DNA of 64,000 nt. Source: Curvibacter sp. (GTDB taxonomy: Bacteria; Pseudomonadota; Gammaproteobacteria; Burkholderiales; Burkholderiaceae_C). The position numbers and the translations under genes were made by a program. The stretch lies in the NCBI GenBank assembly GCA_020621965.1, contig JAHRYV010000016.1, forward strand, positions 1 through 64,000. Direction: 5' to 3'. Below the pieces are notes generated by a model, which saw only the letters and a list, made by a program, of their open reading frames with translations, did not search any database and had not been told where the DNA came from. Positions 52,151-61,742 of the stretch are shown piece after piece. Position 1 is the stretch's first letter. The number at the start of each line of letters is the position of its first letter.

Positions 52151-54028
52151 TTAGCGTGCCGGGCGCGGTGCGCGCTTGGCAGCGTCACGCGGCACGAAGA
52201 CCTTGCCGGTGCCGGGCTTGGAAAACGCGGGCTTGCCAAAGGACGGCTTGCGCGGCGCGAAGTCACCGCGCGGGGCGGCGCCTTCACGGCGGCCATCACC
52301 GGCAAAGCGGTCGTTGAAGCCACCTTTGCGCTCGTAGCTGCGGCCCTCGGGGGCGCCGTCATGGCCGCGGTTCTGGTAACCGCCGTCACGTGACTGGTAG
52401 GGACCGCGGGCATCGCGGTCGCCGAAACCGGCACGCGGGGCGCCAAAATCACCACGCGGCGCACCGAAGTCGCCACCGCGGGGCGCACCACCAAAATCAC
52501 CACCACGGCTGTTGCCGCCGCCAAAGCCACCACGGGGACCACCGCCACCGCCGAACTTGCGGTCGCGCGAGAAGTTGTCATTGCCGCCGCGGCTGTTGCG
52601 GCCGCCGAAGTTGGAGCCCGGACGCGATTCGGGCATGCGCTGCTTGGGCTCCATGCCGGGAATGACTTCGGCCTTGATGGGCTGCTTGCTGTAGGCCTCG
52701 ATGTCGAAGATCTTGCGGCGATCGCGGAACTCGGCAAAGGTCACGGCCAAGCCGTCGCGGCCGGCACGGCCGGTGCGGCCGATGCGGTGCGTGTAGTCCT
52801 CGGCCTTCATCGGCAGGCCGAAGTTGAAGACGTGGGTGATGGTGGGCACGTCGATGCCGCGCGCGGCCACGTCGGTGGCCACCAGGATCTGCACCTGGCC
52901 CTGGCGCAGCGCCATCAGGCGGCGGTTGCGCAGGCCCTGGCTCAGGGCGCCGTGCAGCGCCACGGCGGAGAAGCCGTCCTGCTGCAGATCGTTGGCCAGA
53001 CCGTCGCACTCCACCTGGGTGCTGGCGAAGACGATGGCCTGGTCGATGGCGGCATCACGCAGCCAGTGGTCGAGCAACTGGCGCTTGTGCTGGGCGTTGT
53101 CGGCCCAGAACAGCGTCTGCTTGATGTTGGCGTGCTTTTCCTGCGGCGAATCGACCTGCACCTTCTTCACGCCCGAACCGTTGTCGTGCATGACGCGCAT
53201 GGCCAGCTGCTGGATGCGCGGCGCAAAGGTGGCGCTGAACATCATGGTCTGGCGGCGCTGGGCGGTGAGCTGGTTGACCTCGGCCAGATCGTCGGAGAAA
53301 CCGAGATCGAGCATGCGGTCGGCCTCGTCCACCACCAGGAACTGCACCTGGTCGAGCTTGATCTGCATGGAGCGCTGCAGGTCCAGCAGGCGGCCCGGGG
53401 TGGCCACCACCAGGTCGGCGTTCTGCAGCTTGGCGATCTGGATCTGGTAAGGCATGCCACCCACCACATTGGCGATACGCAGGCCGCGGCAATGCTTGAC
53501 CAGTTCGATGGCGTCGTGCGCCACCTGCTGGGCGAGTTCGCGCGTCGGGCACAGCACCAGGGCGCCGGGCGTGGCGGCCTTGAAATGGCGCGGGTTGGTC
53601 GGGTCCTGGCGCTTGGGGCGCTTGGGCGCCGGTTCGCCTTTGGCAGCGGCCTCGGCCACCGCGCGCTCGTAAGCGGCGCGCTCTTTCTCGACGGCCTGGG
53701 CCTGCTGCTGGATCAGGGTGTGCAGCACGGGCAGCAGGAAGGCGGCGGTCTTGCCGCTGCCGGTCTGGCTGGAGACCATGAGGTCGATGAAGCGGCCTTC
53801 CTTGCCGGCCTCGGGCAGGGCCAGCGGAATCACGCGTTCCTGCACGGTGGTGGGCTGGGTGTAGCCGAGGTCGGCCACGGCCTGCACCAGCTCGGGCGCC
53901 AGGCCCAGCTGCACAAAGCCATTGGGCAGGGCTTCGGCCGCTTCGGCCTCGACCGCCACGGCGGCTTCGGTGGAAAGAATGGTTTCGACGGACGAAAGTT
54001 CGCCCGTCACTTGAATAGTGTCGGTCAT
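52151..54028 (-). CDS. DEAD-box RNA helicase (RhlE-like) with RGG-rich tail
   Basis: 625 residues. Helicase motifs are complete: SSQTGSGKT, PTRELAQQ, VVDEADRML, SAT and HRIGRTGRAG. The N-terminal domain carries a charged insertion after motif I (about 110-140). Residues about 470-600 form a long Gly/Arg/Asn/Asp-rich tail with repeated RGGDFG and RGDFGAPR units, an RNA-binding low-complexity region that favours RNP condensates. Such helicases act in ribosome assembly and RNA turnover, especially in the cold. The ATG at 54028 is preferred over a GTG at 54040. A long structured leader precedes it. Confidence 0.9.
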   Translation of the reverse strand: MTDTIQVTGELSSVETILSTEAAVAVEAEAAEALPNGFVQLGLAPELVQAVADLGYTQPTTVQERVIPLALPEAGKEGRFIDLMVSSQTGSGKTAAFLLPVLHTLIQQQAQAVEKERAAYERAVAEAAAKGEPAPKRPKRQDPTNPRHFKAATPGALVLCPTRELAQQVAHDAIELVKHCRGLRIANVVGGMPYQIQIAKLQNADLVVATPGRLLDLQRSMQIKLDQVQFLVVDEADRMLDLGFSDDLAEVNQLTAQRRQTMMFSATFAPRIQQLAMRVMHDNGSGVKKVQVDSPQEKHANIKQTLFWADNAQHKRQLLDHWLRDAAIDQAIVFASTQVECDGLANDLQQDGFSAVALHGALSQGLRNRRLMALRQGQVQILVATDVAARGIDVPTITHVFNFGLPMKAEDYTHRIGRTGRAGRDGLAVTFAEFRDRRKIFDIEAYSKQPIKAEVIPGMEPKQRMPESRPGSNFGGRNSRGGNDNFSRDRKFGGGGGPRGGFGGGNSRGGDFGGAPRGGDFGAPRGDFGAPRAGFGDRDARGPYQSRDGGYQNRGHDGAPEGRSYERKGGFNDRFAGDGRREGAAPRGDFAPRKPSFGKPAFSKPGTGKVFVPRDAAKRAPRPAR

Positions 54029-54199
54029 TGAATTACTCACACGCGAACGCCGCAGGGACTGCGGGTGCTTCGCTGATGGTTAAAAGACATCAACCATCAA
54101 ACAAAGCCTGCGCCGGTTCGGACCGGTACCGGGGACTCATTTCAGGTCAACGATCGGGAAGATCGCAACCGGAGTCCGGTGTGTGAAGGGAGATGCACG
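54029..54199 (-). promoter_or_regulatory. Long structured 5' leader of the rhlE-like gene
   Basis: About 170 bases between the orn terminator and the helicase start. It contains an 8-bp hairpin (TGATGGTT 54074-54081 with AACCATCA 54092-54099) and self-complementary CCGGT/ACCGG runs near 54113-54131. Long leaders of cold-inducible DEAD-box genes often control their own expression. Confidence 0.45.
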
Positions 54200-54222
54200 A
54201 AAAGCGCCGCGTTTTGCGGCGC
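54200..54222 (-). terminator. Intrinsic terminator of orn
   Basis: On the minus strand GCGCCGC-AAAAC-GCGGCGC is followed by TTTT, about 58 bases past the orn stop. Confidence 0.65.
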
Positions 54223-54280
54223 AAGGCGAATTATGACACAGATCAGGGTTTTCACCTAACGGCCTGCCCGCCGCCGCGCT

Positions 54281-54850
54281 TCAGGCCAGCTTGAGGAAGT
54301 GCTCGCGGTAGTGCAGCAGCTCGTCGATGGACTCGTGCACGTCGGCCAGGGCCGTGTGTTTCTGGGCCTTCTTGAAGCCGCTGTAGACCTCGGGCCGCCA
54401 GCGCCGCGCCAGTTCCTTGAAGGTGCTGACGTCGATGTTGCGGTAGTGGAAGTAGGCCTCCAGCTTGGGCATGTACTTGGCCAGGAAACGGCGGTCCTGG
54501 CCGATGCTGTTGCCGCACATGGGCACCACGCCCTTGGGCACGTACTTGGAGATGAAGGCGATCAGCTGCGCCTCGGCCTCGGCCTCGACCAGGGTGGAGG
54601 CCTTGACCTTGTCGGTCAGGCCGGTCTTGCCGTGCGTACCCTTGTTCCAGGCGTCCATCTTGTTCAGCACGGCATCGTCCTGGTGGATCACCAGCACCGG
54701 GCCCTCGATGCGCGGCTCCAGGTTGGGGCCGGTGACGATGACGGCAATCTCGATGATGCGTTCCTTTTCGGGGTCCAGGCCGGTCATCTCGCAGTCCAGC
54801 CAGACCAGGTTGAGATCGGATTTCGTGAGTGGGGTAACGTTGTCGCTCAT
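54281..54850 (-). CDS. orn: Oligoribonuclease
   Basis: 189 residues, standard Orn length, with the DEDDh exonuclease motifs: DCEMTGLD (DxE), a middle Asp in [11 protein letters not shown], and [11 protein letters not shown] (His and last Asp). It degrades 2-5 nt RNAs and pGpG, completing mRNA and c-di-GMP breakdown. The ATG at 54850 has a GACAAT hexamer 7 bases upstream and no Shine-Dalgarno; a longer in-frame extension is rejected. Divergent from the M48 peptidase gene with only 37 bases between starts. Confidence 0.95.
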   Translation of the reverse strand: MSDNVTPLTKSDLNLVWLDCEMTGLDPEKERIIEIAVIVTGPNLEPRIEGPVLVIHQDDAVLNKMDAWNKGTHGKTGLTDKVKASTLVEAEAEAQLIAFISKYVPKGVVPMCGNSIGQDRRFLAKYMPKLEAYFHYRNIDVSTFKELARRWRPEVYSGFKKAQKHTALADVHESIDELLHYREHFLKLA

Positions 54851-54857
54851 GGGGCCG

Positions 54858-54863
54858 ATTGTC
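54858..54863 (-). promoter_or_regulatory. -10-like hexamer directly before orn start
   Basis: GACAAT on the minus strand ends 7 bases before the orn ATG. Confidence 0.4.
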
Positions 54864-54887
54864 GCCGATGACCTAAACTCCCCGTCC

Positions 54888-56204
54888 ATGAACGCTCCCC
54901 TTGCTCCCGCCTTCAACCCCAGCCTGGCCCTGACCCTGGTTTTCGCCGCCGCCCTGCTGCTGGGCCTGGGCCTGAAATTCTGGCTCGCCACGCGCCAGGT
55001 GCGCCACGTGGCGCGCCACCGCGAGACCGTGCCGCCGGCCTTCGCGACCACCATCTCGCTGGACGCGCACCAGAAGGCCGCCGACTACACCGCGGCCAAG
55101 GTGCGCTTCGGCCTGGTGGAGACGGCCGTGGGCACCGCCATCCTGCTGGGCTGGACCCTGCTGGGCGGCCTGGACGCGCTGAACCAGGCGTTGCTGGGCT
55201 GGTTGGGCGGCGGCCTGCGGCAGGAGCTGGCGCTGATCGCCGGCTTCGTGCTGATCGGCGGCCTGATCGAGCTGCCGCTCTCGTGGTACCAGACCTTTGT
55301 CATCGAGCAGCTGTTCGGTTTCAACAAGATGACACTCCGGCTCTGGCTGGTGGACCTGCTGAAGTCCACCCTGCTGGGCGCGCTGATCGGTCTGCCGATC
55401 GTCGCCCTGATCCTCTGGCTCATGAACGCCGCCGGCCCCGGCTGGTGGCTGTGGGCCTGGGGCGTGTGGATGGGCTTCAACCTGCTGCTGCTGCTGATCT
55501 ACCCGACCTTCATCGCCCCGCTGTTCAACAAGTTCCAGCCGCTGGAGGACGAGTCCCTGAAGGCGCGCGTCACCGCGCTGATGCAGCGCTGCGGCTTTGC
55601 GGCCAAGGGCCTGTTCGTGATGGACGGCAGCCGGCGCAGCGCCCACGCCAACGCCTACTTCACCGGCTTTGGCGCCGCCAAGCGCGTGGTGTTCTTCGAC
55701 ACCCTGCTGGCCAAGCTCAGCCCGGGCGAGGTCGATGCCGTGCTGGCGCACGAACTCGGTCATTTCAAGCACAAGCACATCCTCAAGCGCATCCTTAGCC
55801 TGTTCGCCTTGAGCCTGCTCGGCTTTGCCCTGCTGGGCTGGCTGGCCACGCGGGGCTGGTTCTATACCGGCCTGGGCGTCACGCCCAGCCTGCAATTGCT
55901 GGTGCCCGCGCTGGGCGCGGTCGACCCCAACCCCAACGACGCCCTGGCCCTGTTGCTGTTCGTGCTGGTCTCGCCGGTGTTCAGCTTCTTCATCGCGCCG
56001 GTCATGGCGCTGTTCTCGCGCAAGCATGAGTTCGAGGCCGACGCCTATGCCGCGGCGCAGACCAACGGCCAGGAACTGGGCAGCGCCCTGCTCAAGCTCT
56101 ACGAGGACAACGCCTCGACCTTGACACCGGATCCGCTCTACGTGGCCTTCTATTACTCGCACCCGCCGGCCAGCCAACGTCTGGCGCGCCTGGACGCAGC
56201 ATGA
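54888..56204 (+). CDS. M48-family membrane metalloprotease (Ste24/CAAX-protease-like)
   Basis: 438 residues with several membrane helices and the M48 zinc site: HELGH in [13 protein letters not shown] and the third ligand Glu in [11 protein letters not shown]. The long N-terminal membrane domain matches Ste24-type (M48A) CAAX proteases rather than HtpX. Bacterial members degrade membrane or misfolded proteins; no prenylated substrate is expected. Its stop overlaps the ATG of the phhB-like gene (ATGA), and rsgA follows likewise, making a three-gene coupled operon. Confidence 0.9.
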   Translation: MNAPLAPAFNPSLALTLVFAAALLLGLGLKFWLATRQVRHVARHRETVPPAFATTISLDAHQKAADYTAAKVRFGLVETAVGTAILLGWTLLGGLDALNQALLGWLGGGLRQELALIAGFVLIGGLIELPLSWYQTFVIEQLFGFNKMTLRLWLVDLLKSTLLGALIGLPIVALILWLMNAAGPGWWLWAWGVWMGFNLLLLLIYPTFIAPLFNKFQPLEDESLKARVTALMQRCGFAAKGLFVMDGSRRSAHANAYFTGFGAAKRVVFFDTLLAKLSPGEVDAVLAHELGHFKHKHILKRILSLFALSLLGFALLGWLATRGWFYTGLGVTPSLQLLVPALGAVDPNPNDALALLLFVLVSPVFSFFIAPVMALFSRKHEFEADAYAAAQTNGQELGSALLKLYEDNASTLTPDPLYVAFYYSHPPASQRLARLDAA

Positions 56205-56530
56205 GCAGCGCCCCGCATGCCCCGGCCCGCCGCGCGCTCGGCCCGACCGAGCTGGTCACCCAGCTGAGCCAGTTGCCGGGCTGGACGCTGCAGGGCGACG
56301 GCCCGGAGCTCGCCATCGCCAGGCGTTATGCGTTTGCGAATTTCCACGAGGTCATGGCCTTCGCCAATGCCGTGGCGTGGATCGCCCATCAGCGCGACCA
56401 CCATCCGGACCTGCAGCTGTCGTATCGGCACTGCACCGTCAGCTGGCGCACGCACGACACCGGTGGCATCACGCGCAGCGACTTCGAGTGCGCGGCGCAA
56501 GTCGATGCCCTGCGGGGGGCCGCCGCTTGA
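56201..56530 (+). CDS. phhB: Pterin-4a-carbinolamine dehydratase
   Basis: 109 residues, normal for the family, with the signature HQRDHHPDLQLSYRHCTVSW and a later Asp in GGITRSDF. It dehydrates 4a-hydroxytetrahydrobiopterin to recycle the pterin cofactor of phenylalanine hydroxylase; no phhA is nearby, so a moonlighting or general pterin role is possible. Its start overlaps the M48 gene stop and its stop overlaps the rsgA start. Confidence 0.9.
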   Translation: MSSAPHAPARRALGPTELVTQLSQLPGWTLQGDGPELAIARRYAFANFHEVMAFANAVAWIAHQRDHHPDLQLSYRHCTVSWRTHDTGGITRSDFECAAQVDALRGAAA

Positions 56531-57450
56531 ACCAGAAGGTCGAACTCGACCGTGGCCTGGTGGTGGCCAGCCATGGCCGCCACGTGGTGGTGGAGACCCC
56601 CGAGGGCCGGCGCCTGATCTGCCATCCGCGCGGCAAGAAGAGCCAGGCCGTGGTCGGCGACCGCGTGCTCTGGCTGGCCAGCAACGACGAAGGCACGATC
56701 GAGAAAGTCGAGCCGCGGCGCAACCTGTTCTACCGCCAGGACGAGATCCGCACCAAGAGCTTCGCCGCCAACCTCGACCAGGTGCTGATCCTGGTCGCGG
56801 CCGAACCCGAGTTCTCCGAAAGCCAGCTGGCGCGCGCGCTGATCGCCGCCGAGGCCGAGCGCATCCGCCCGCTGATCGTGCTCAACAAGAGCGATCTGCC
56901 CGAACTGTTTGCCCGGGCCTGGGCCCGGCTGGCACCCTACCGGCGCATGGGCTACACGGTGCTGCCGCTGAGCCTGAAAACCGGCAGCGAAGCGGAGCTG
57001 GCCGCCCTGCAAGCCAGCTTGCAGGGGCAGGCCACGCTGGTGCTGGGCCCCTCGGGCGCCGGCAAGAGCACGCTGATCAACCGTCTGGTCCCCGGCGCCC
57101 AGGCGCAGACCGGCGAGATCTCCACCGCGCTGAACTCCGGCAAGCACACCACCACCAGCACCAGCTGGTACTGGGTGGACAAGACAGCCAACACGGCCCT
57201 GATCGACTCGCCGGGTTTCCAGGAATTCGGCCTGCAGCACATCGAGGCGGCGCAACTGGCCGGCCTGATGCCGGACCTGCGTGAGCAGGCCGGCCAATGC
57301 CGCTTCTACAACTGCAGCCACCTGCACGAGCCGGGCTGCGGCGTGCTGGCGGCCGTGGATCAGGACACCGAGGGCAGCGGCATCAACCCCTCACGCTACC
57401 GGATCTATCGCGAACTGCATGCGGAACTGTCGCAGCCGCCGCGCTATTGA
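56527..57450 (+). CDS. rsgA: Ribosome small-subunit GTPase RsgA
   Basis: 307 residues, with an N-terminal OB domain, then a circularly permuted GTPase in which G4 (NKSD) precedes G1 (GPSGAGKS) and G3 (DSPG), and a C-terminal zinc site CRFYNCSHLHEPGC. It aids late 30S maturation. The likely start is the rare TTG at 56527, giving a TTGA overlap with the phhB stop; a longer frame inside phhB is less likely. Confidence 0.93.
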   Translation: MNQKVELDRGLVVASHGRHVVVETPEGRRLICHPRGKKSQAVVGDRVLWLASNDEGTIEKVEPRRNLFYRQDEIRTKSFAANLDQVLILVAAEPEFSESQLARALIAAEAERIRPLIVLNKSDLPELFARAWARLAPYRRMGYTVLPLSLKTGSEAELAALQASLQGQATLVLGPSGAGKSTLINRLVPGAQAQTGEISTALNSGKHTTTSTSWYWVDKTANTALIDSPGFQEFGLQHIEAAQLAGLMPDLREQAGQCRFYNCSHLHEPGCGVLAAVDQDTEGSGINPSRYRIYRELHAELSQPPRY

Positions 57451-57463
57451 GAACGACAAAAGC

Positions 57464-57613
57464 CTCAGAACTTGTGAAGAAATCGTCGCGAGTGGGCCGA
57501 GTGCAAGGCGGACGGAGCGCAGGAACCGGAACGTACTTTAAGTACGTGAGGATTCCGAGCACGGCCCAACGCAGCAATCGGGCCGCGCAGTAGATTTATT
57601 CGCAGGTTCTCAG
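57464..57613. repeat. Dispersed repeat, long form (150 bp, inverted ends)
   Basis: The ends are imperfect inverted repeats (consensus CTSAGAACYTGYGAA then an A-rich GAAATC/TAAATC). The centre has a palindrome ACGTACTT-T-AAGTACGT at 57531-57547. The right end contains the stop codon of the convergent CobD-family gene. A 92-bp relative at 62242 lacks the central 58 bp. MITE- or REP-like; it may serve as a bidirectional terminator between convergent genes. Confidence 0.8.
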
Positions 57614-58575
57614 CCGATCAGGCGCGCCAGCGTCAACAGCGCCATCAGCAGCATCCACATCACGACCGAGCGCCAGACCAGGCCGACCACACTGCGCAGG
57701 TGGGCCAGTTGCGGCTCGTTGCGGGCCGAGGCGGCCGGCATCTCGGCCTGGGACTCGCCCTGGGCCATGGCCGTGGTGCCCAGCCGCACGTTGATGGCGC
57801 CGGCCGTGGCCGCCACGATCAGGCCGTCGTTGCCGCCGGGGCCTGCGCTCTCGGGCAGGGTCTCGTAACGGCGCCAGTTGTCCACCGCATCTTCGAAGCT
57901 GCCGACCACGGCAAAACCGAGCGCGGTGACGCGGGCCGGTGCCCAGTCGATCCACTGCCAGGCGCGCGCTGCCGCCTGGCAGGCCGCCTCGCTCACCGCC
58001 GGGGTCTGGCGGCGCGCCACGTGCGGCCAGTAGCGGGTGACGAACTCGGCCAGCCGGTAGAGCACGGCACCGGAGGGCCCCAGGCCGAGCACGGCCAGCA
58101 CGGTAAACCAGCCCAGCACGCCCAGCACGTGGCGATGCGCGGCCAGCACCGAGTGCTCGATCACATGACGCAGGATCTCGCGCTGCGGCAACTCGCTGGC
58201 GTCGATCTGGCGCCATTCGGCCAGCAGCTGGCGGGCCCGTTCCTCCTGGCCGGCTTCGAGCGCCTTGCGGATGTCGGTGAAGTGGTGGCTGAACTGGCGA
58301 AAGCCCAGCGTGGCATAAAGCACGAGCACATTCCAGAGCATGGCCAGCGGCCAGCCGACGAGGGCCAGCAGCAGCCAGTAGACCCCCAGCGCGATCACGC
58401 TGGGCACGCCCACCGCCATACCCCAGGCCAGCCAGCCGTGCGAGGTCTCGCCGGCGTCGAGCTTGCGCACCACCCAGCGCAGCCAGCTGCGCATGCCGGC
58501 GTGCACCGGATTGCCACGGGCCAGCGGGCGCGCCTGCTCGATCAGCAGGGCCAGCAGTATGGAGAAGAAACTCAT
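57610..58575 (-). CDS. CobD/CbiB-family membrane protein
   Basis: 321 residues with about five membrane helices, starting SFFSILLALLIEQARPLARG, the form annotated as CobD/CbiB family in Burkholderiales. CbiB attaches aminopropanol to adenosylcobyric acid, but no other cobalamin gene is here, so function is uncertain; related AmpE-like proteins act in beta-lactamase signalling. TATGAT lies 6 bases before the ATG at 58575. Its stop codon lies in the dispersed repeat. Confidence 0.78.
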   Translation of the reverse strand: MSFFSILLALLIEQARPLARGNPVHAGMRSWLRWVVRKLDAGETSHGWLAWGMAVGVPSVIALGVYWLLLALVGWPLAMLWNVLVLYATLGFRQFSHHFTDIRKALEAGQEERARQLLAEWRQIDASELPQREILRHVIEHSVLAAHRHVLGVLGWFTVLAVLGLGPSGAVLYRLAEFVTRYWPHVARRQTPAVSEAACQAAARAWQWIDWAPARVTALGFAVVGSFEDAVDNWRRYETLPESAGPGGNDGLIVAATAGAINVRLGTTAMAQGESQAEMPAASARNEPQLAHLRSVVGLVWRSVVMWMLLMALLTLARLIG

Positions 58576-58581
58576 GGCGCG

Positions 58582-58587
58582 ATCATA
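58582..58587 (-). promoter_or_regulatory. -10-like hexamer directly before CobD-family gene start
   Basis: TATGAT on the minus strand ends 6 bases before the ATG at 58575. Confidence 0.4.
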
Positions 58588-58615
58588 GCGGCACGCCGGC
58601 CGCGGGCGGTACGCC

Positions 58616-59317
58616 TCAGGCGGCCAGGAAGCGGTAGAAATTGCGCAGCATGCCGGCCGTGGCGCCCCAGATGAAGCGCTCCACGCCGGCGTCCTGGTAG
58701 GGCATGGAAAACCATTCGCGCCGCACGCCCTCGGCCTCCATGGCATGGCGCCGGTGGTTGGCCGGATCGAGGATGAAGGACAGCGGCACCTCGAAGACAT
58801 CGGCCACCTCGCCCTCGTTGAGCGTGAGCGTGAAGCCCGGCTGCACCAGGGCCACCACCGGCGTGATGACAAAGGCGCTGCCTGTGGTGTAGATCGGCAG
58901 CGTGCCCAGCACCTGCACGAAGTCGCGCGCCAGGCCCACCTCCTCCTCGGCTTCGCGCAGGGCGGCGTCGACCGCATCGGCATCGGTCGGGTCGACCTTG
59001 CCGCCCGGAAAGGCGATCTGGCCGGAGTGGTTGGCCAGGTGGCTGGTGCGCTGGGTCAGCAGCAGGGTCGGCTCAGGCCGGACCACCAGCGGCACCAGCA
59101 CGGCCGCCTGGGCCGGCGCGCGCCGGGTAAAACGCGGCTCGACCCGCACCTCGGGCTGCCAGTCGGGCGGTGCCGCGAAACGCTGGCGCAGGGCCTGGGC
59201 CCGCAGCCGCTCGGCAGGCACCGGCGGCAGGTGGGCGTCGACCCCGGCGACGGGCACGGTGCGCGGGTCGAAGTTGGGCAGCTTGGACAGCGGGGTGATG
59301 TGATCGGAGGAAGACAT
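58616..59317 (-). CDS. CoA pyrophosphatase (Nudix, NudL-like)
   Basis: 233 residues with the NudL-type Nudix box FPGGKVDPTDADAV then ALREAEEEVGL, and the upstream TLLLTQRTSHLANHSGQIAF that marks CoA-hydrolysing Nudix enzymes. It cleaves CoA to 3',5'-ADP and phosphopantetheine. It lies only about 20 bases behind the rplS terminator, so it has little room for its own promoter and may depend on read-through. Confidence 0.88.
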   Translation of the reverse strand: MSSSDHITPLSKLPNFDPRTVPVAGVDAHLPPVPAERLRAQALRQRFAAPPDWQPEVRVEPRFTRRAPAQAAVLVPLVVRPEPTLLLTQRTSHLANHSGQIAFPGGKVDPTDADAVDAALREAEEEVGLARDFVQVLGTLPIYTTGSAFVITPVVALVQPGFTLTLNEGEVADVFEVPLSFILDPANHRRHAMEAEGVRREWFSMPYQDAGVERFIWGATAGMLRNFYRFLAA

Positions 59318-59336
59318 CGCGGGACGGCGGAAAGTT

Positions 59337-59370
59337 AAAAAAGCCGCCCGGGCAAACGCGAGGGCGGCTT
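59337..59370 (-). terminator. Intrinsic terminator of rplS
   Basis: On the minus strand AAGCCGCCC-loop-GGGCGGCTT is followed by TTTT, 22 bases past the rplS stop. Confidence 0.85.
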
Positions 59371-59391
59371 GTTCGGGCAGCGGGCCGAAGC

Positions 59392-59764
<373 letters not shown>

Positions 59765-59876
59765 GGTTACCTCAAATGATCTTGTCCGCGCCTAGGGGTC
59801 ATGCGCATCGGATTGACACGCAATGCCGACTCCACCATGGAGCCAGCGGCCGGCCAGAGGATCTGGAAAGCCTGCA

Positions 59877-59885
59877 ATTATAGCA
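59877..59885 (-). promoter_or_regulatory. Extended -10 promoter of rplS
   Basis: TGCTATAAT on the minus strand, a perfect extended -10, lies about 110 bases before rplS in the gap after trmD, giving rplS its own transcript. The downstream TGCAGGC matches that after the rpsP -10. Confidence 0.7.
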
Positions 59886-59909
59886 GTGGACGGCCGGCTT
59901 GGGGCCGGC

Positions 59910-60656
59910 TCACACCCGTGCGGCGAGGAAGGCCTCGTCCTGGCGGCTCAGGCGGCCGGCGGCGCGCGCCTGGGCGATCAGCTCCGGGCGCAGGCGGGCG
60001 GTCAGCGCCAGCCGCTGCTCGCGGCGCCAGCGCTCGATCTGCACATGGTGGCCGGAAAGCAGCACCTCGGGCACGCCCTGCCCCTCCCAGGACTCCGGGC
60101 GGGTGTAGTGCGGGCAGTCCAGCAGGCCGTCCAGGGCCGGGTTGAAGCTGTCCTGGGCGTGGCTGTCGGCATCACCCAGCACGCCGGGCTGCAGACGGGC
60201 CACGGCGTCGAGCAAGGCCATGGCGGCGATCTCGCCGCCCGAGAGCACGAAGTCGCCCAGGCTGATCTGTTCGTCCACGTGGGCGTCGATGAAACGTTGG
60301 TCGATGCCCTCGTAGCGGCCGCAGACCAGCACCGCGCCTTCGCTGGCGGACCAGCGCTCGACCACGGCGTGATTCAGGGGCTGGCCCAGGGGCGAAAACA
60401 GCACGACCGGGGCCCGGGCGCCGCGCTGCGCCTGGGCCTGGGCCAGACAACGCGTCAGCGGCTCGGCCATCATGACCATGCCGGGGCCGCCGCCAAAAGG
60501 CCGGTCGTCGACACGGCGGTAGTTCCCCTCGGCCTGGTCGCGCGGGTTGTGCAGGCGCACCTCGACCTGGCCGGACTCGTAGGCACGGCGGGTGATGCCA
60601 CTGGTCAGCAGCGGCGCAAACAATTCGGGGAACAGCGTGAGGACGTCGAAGCGCAC
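59910..60656 (-). CDS. trmD: tRNA (guanine(37)-N1)-methyltransferase
   Basis: 248 residues of the SPOUT methyltransferase family with the deep-trefoil knot motifs ([20 protein letters not shown] then [20 protein letters not shown] and [14 protein letters not shown]). TrmD makes m1G37 and prevents frameshifting. It is in its conserved place between rimM and rplS, 17 bases after rimM. Confidence 0.96.
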   Translation of the reverse strand: MRFDVLTLFPELFAPLLTSGITRRAYESGQVEVRLHNPRDQAEGNYRRVDDRPFGGGPGMVMMAEPLTRCLAQAQAQRGARAPVVLFSPLGQPLNHAVVERWSASEGAVLVCGRYEGIDQRFIDAHVDEQISLGDFVLSGGEIAAMALLDAVARLQPGVLGDADSHAQDSFNPALDGLLDCPHYTRPESWEGQGVPEVLLSGHHVQIERWRREQRLALTARLRPELIAQARAAGRLSRQDEAFLAARV

Positions 60657-60673
60657 GGTGCAGACGTCCGGCT

Positions 60674-61237
60674 TCAGTAATCAGGCTGCCAATCGACGCG
60701 GATGCGACGCGCCGGCAGATCCACCCCGTCGACATAGGCGGACACAAAGGGAATCATGCGCTCGGCCGGCTTGCCATCCTGCTCGTAGGCGATGACCAGC
60801 ACGGTCTGCGGTCCGGTGGAGAGCAGCTCCTGCACCGTGCCCAGATGAATGTCTTCACGGTTGAGCACGTCCAGACCGATCAGGTCGACCCAGTAGTACT
60901 CGTCCTTGTCGGGCGTGGGAAAACTGGAGCGGGCGACGAAGATACGCGCGCCGCGCAGGGCCTCGGCGGTATCGCGGTCGGGCACCTCTTGCGCATGGGC
61001 GACCACCGAATCCGAATGCTCCTTGGCTTCCTTGATCGCCAGCGTGACCGGCCCGGTGAAGGTTTTGGCACCTTTTTCGGACGGCAGCAGGAACCAGCGC
61101 TTGGAAGCAAACAGCGCCTCCGGGGAGGCGCTGTAGGGCAGGACCTTGAACCAGCCCTTGATGCCCCAGGCATCAAGGATGCGCCCGACTTCGATGGCGT
61201 CCGCTGGCAGTTCAGCGGCTTCGAGTGCGAGCGTCAT
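60674..61237 (-). CDS. rimM: Ribosome maturation factor RimM
   Basis: 187 residues: the N-terminal RimM barrel ([20 protein letters not shown]) and the PRC-barrel C-terminal half ([15 protein letters not shown], then [13 protein letters not shown]). It assists 30S head assembly by binding S19. The ATG at 61237 ([17 protein letters not shown]) is preferred; a longer frame adds a non-conserved leader. Confidence 0.95.
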   Translation of the reverse strand: MTLALEAAELPADAIEVGRILDAWGIKGWFKVLPYSASPEALFASKRWFLLPSEKGAKTFTGPVTLAIKEAKEHSDSVVAHAQEVPDRDTAEALRGARIFVARSSFPTPDKDEYYWVDLIGLDVLNREDIHLGTVQELLSTGPQTVLVIAYEQDGKPAERMIPFVSAYVDGVDLPARRIRVDWQPDY

Positions 61238-61298
61238 GGAACAGGGTCGGTCATCGCCGGGCCGCTGCGCACATGCGGCGGCCGGCATGGGAGTCGAT

Positions 61299-61550
61299 TC
61301 AGGCAGCCTTCTTGGCCGACTGCTTGATCAGGCGCTCCACGGTGGGGGAAGCCTGGGCACCGACGCCGAGCCAGTAGGTCAGGCGGTCCTGGGCAACGCG
61401 GATGCCCTCTTCCTTTTCGGTCGCGATCGGGTTGTAGAAACCGATGCGCTCGATGAAGCCACCGTCACGACGGTTGCGCTTGTCGGTCACGACAATGTTG
61501 AAGAACGGACGGGCCTTGGCGCCGCCACGGGAGAGTCGAATCACGACCAT
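61299..61550 (-). CDS. rpsP: 30S ribosomal protein S16
   Basis: 83 residues beginning [20 protein letters not shown], the classic S16 sequence, with AAAGGA before the ATG at 61550. It is the first gene of the operon rpsP-rimM-trmD-rplS, expressed from a TATAAT promoter about 110 bases upstream. Confidence 0.97.
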   Translation of the reverse strand: MVVIRLSRGGAKARPFFNIVVTDKRNRRDGGFIERIGFYNPIATEKEEGIRVAQDRLTYWLGVGAQASPTVERLIKQSAKKAA

Positions 61551-61662
61551 GATTTGTCCTTTGGGTGGGTGAGGCATGCCACATGAGTTGCATACCGCGA
61601 ATCTTCCGATGTTTGAGACACGCGACTGGCCACCCGGCCAGCGACACACCGAAGAGCCTGCG

Positions 61663-61668
61663 ATTATA
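61663..61668 (-). promoter_or_regulatory. -10 element of the rpsP operon
   Basis: TATAAT on the minus strand, followed by a GCAGGCTC stretch almost identical to that after the rplS -10 (GCAGGCTTTC). Confidence 0.65.
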
Positions 61669-61730
61669 GCCGGTCTTGCCCTGCCGGACTGCCGCCGTCG
61701 GCAAACGCCGGAAAAACGCCTCGTTGCCGG

Positions 61731-61736
61731 CACAAT
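61731..61736 (+). promoter_or_regulatory. -10-like hexamer directly before TM2 gene start
   Basis: CACAAT ends 6 bases before the ATG at 61743; AAGG in the gap could also serve as a weak ribosome binding site. Confidence 0.35.
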
Positions 61737-61742
61737 AAGGCC

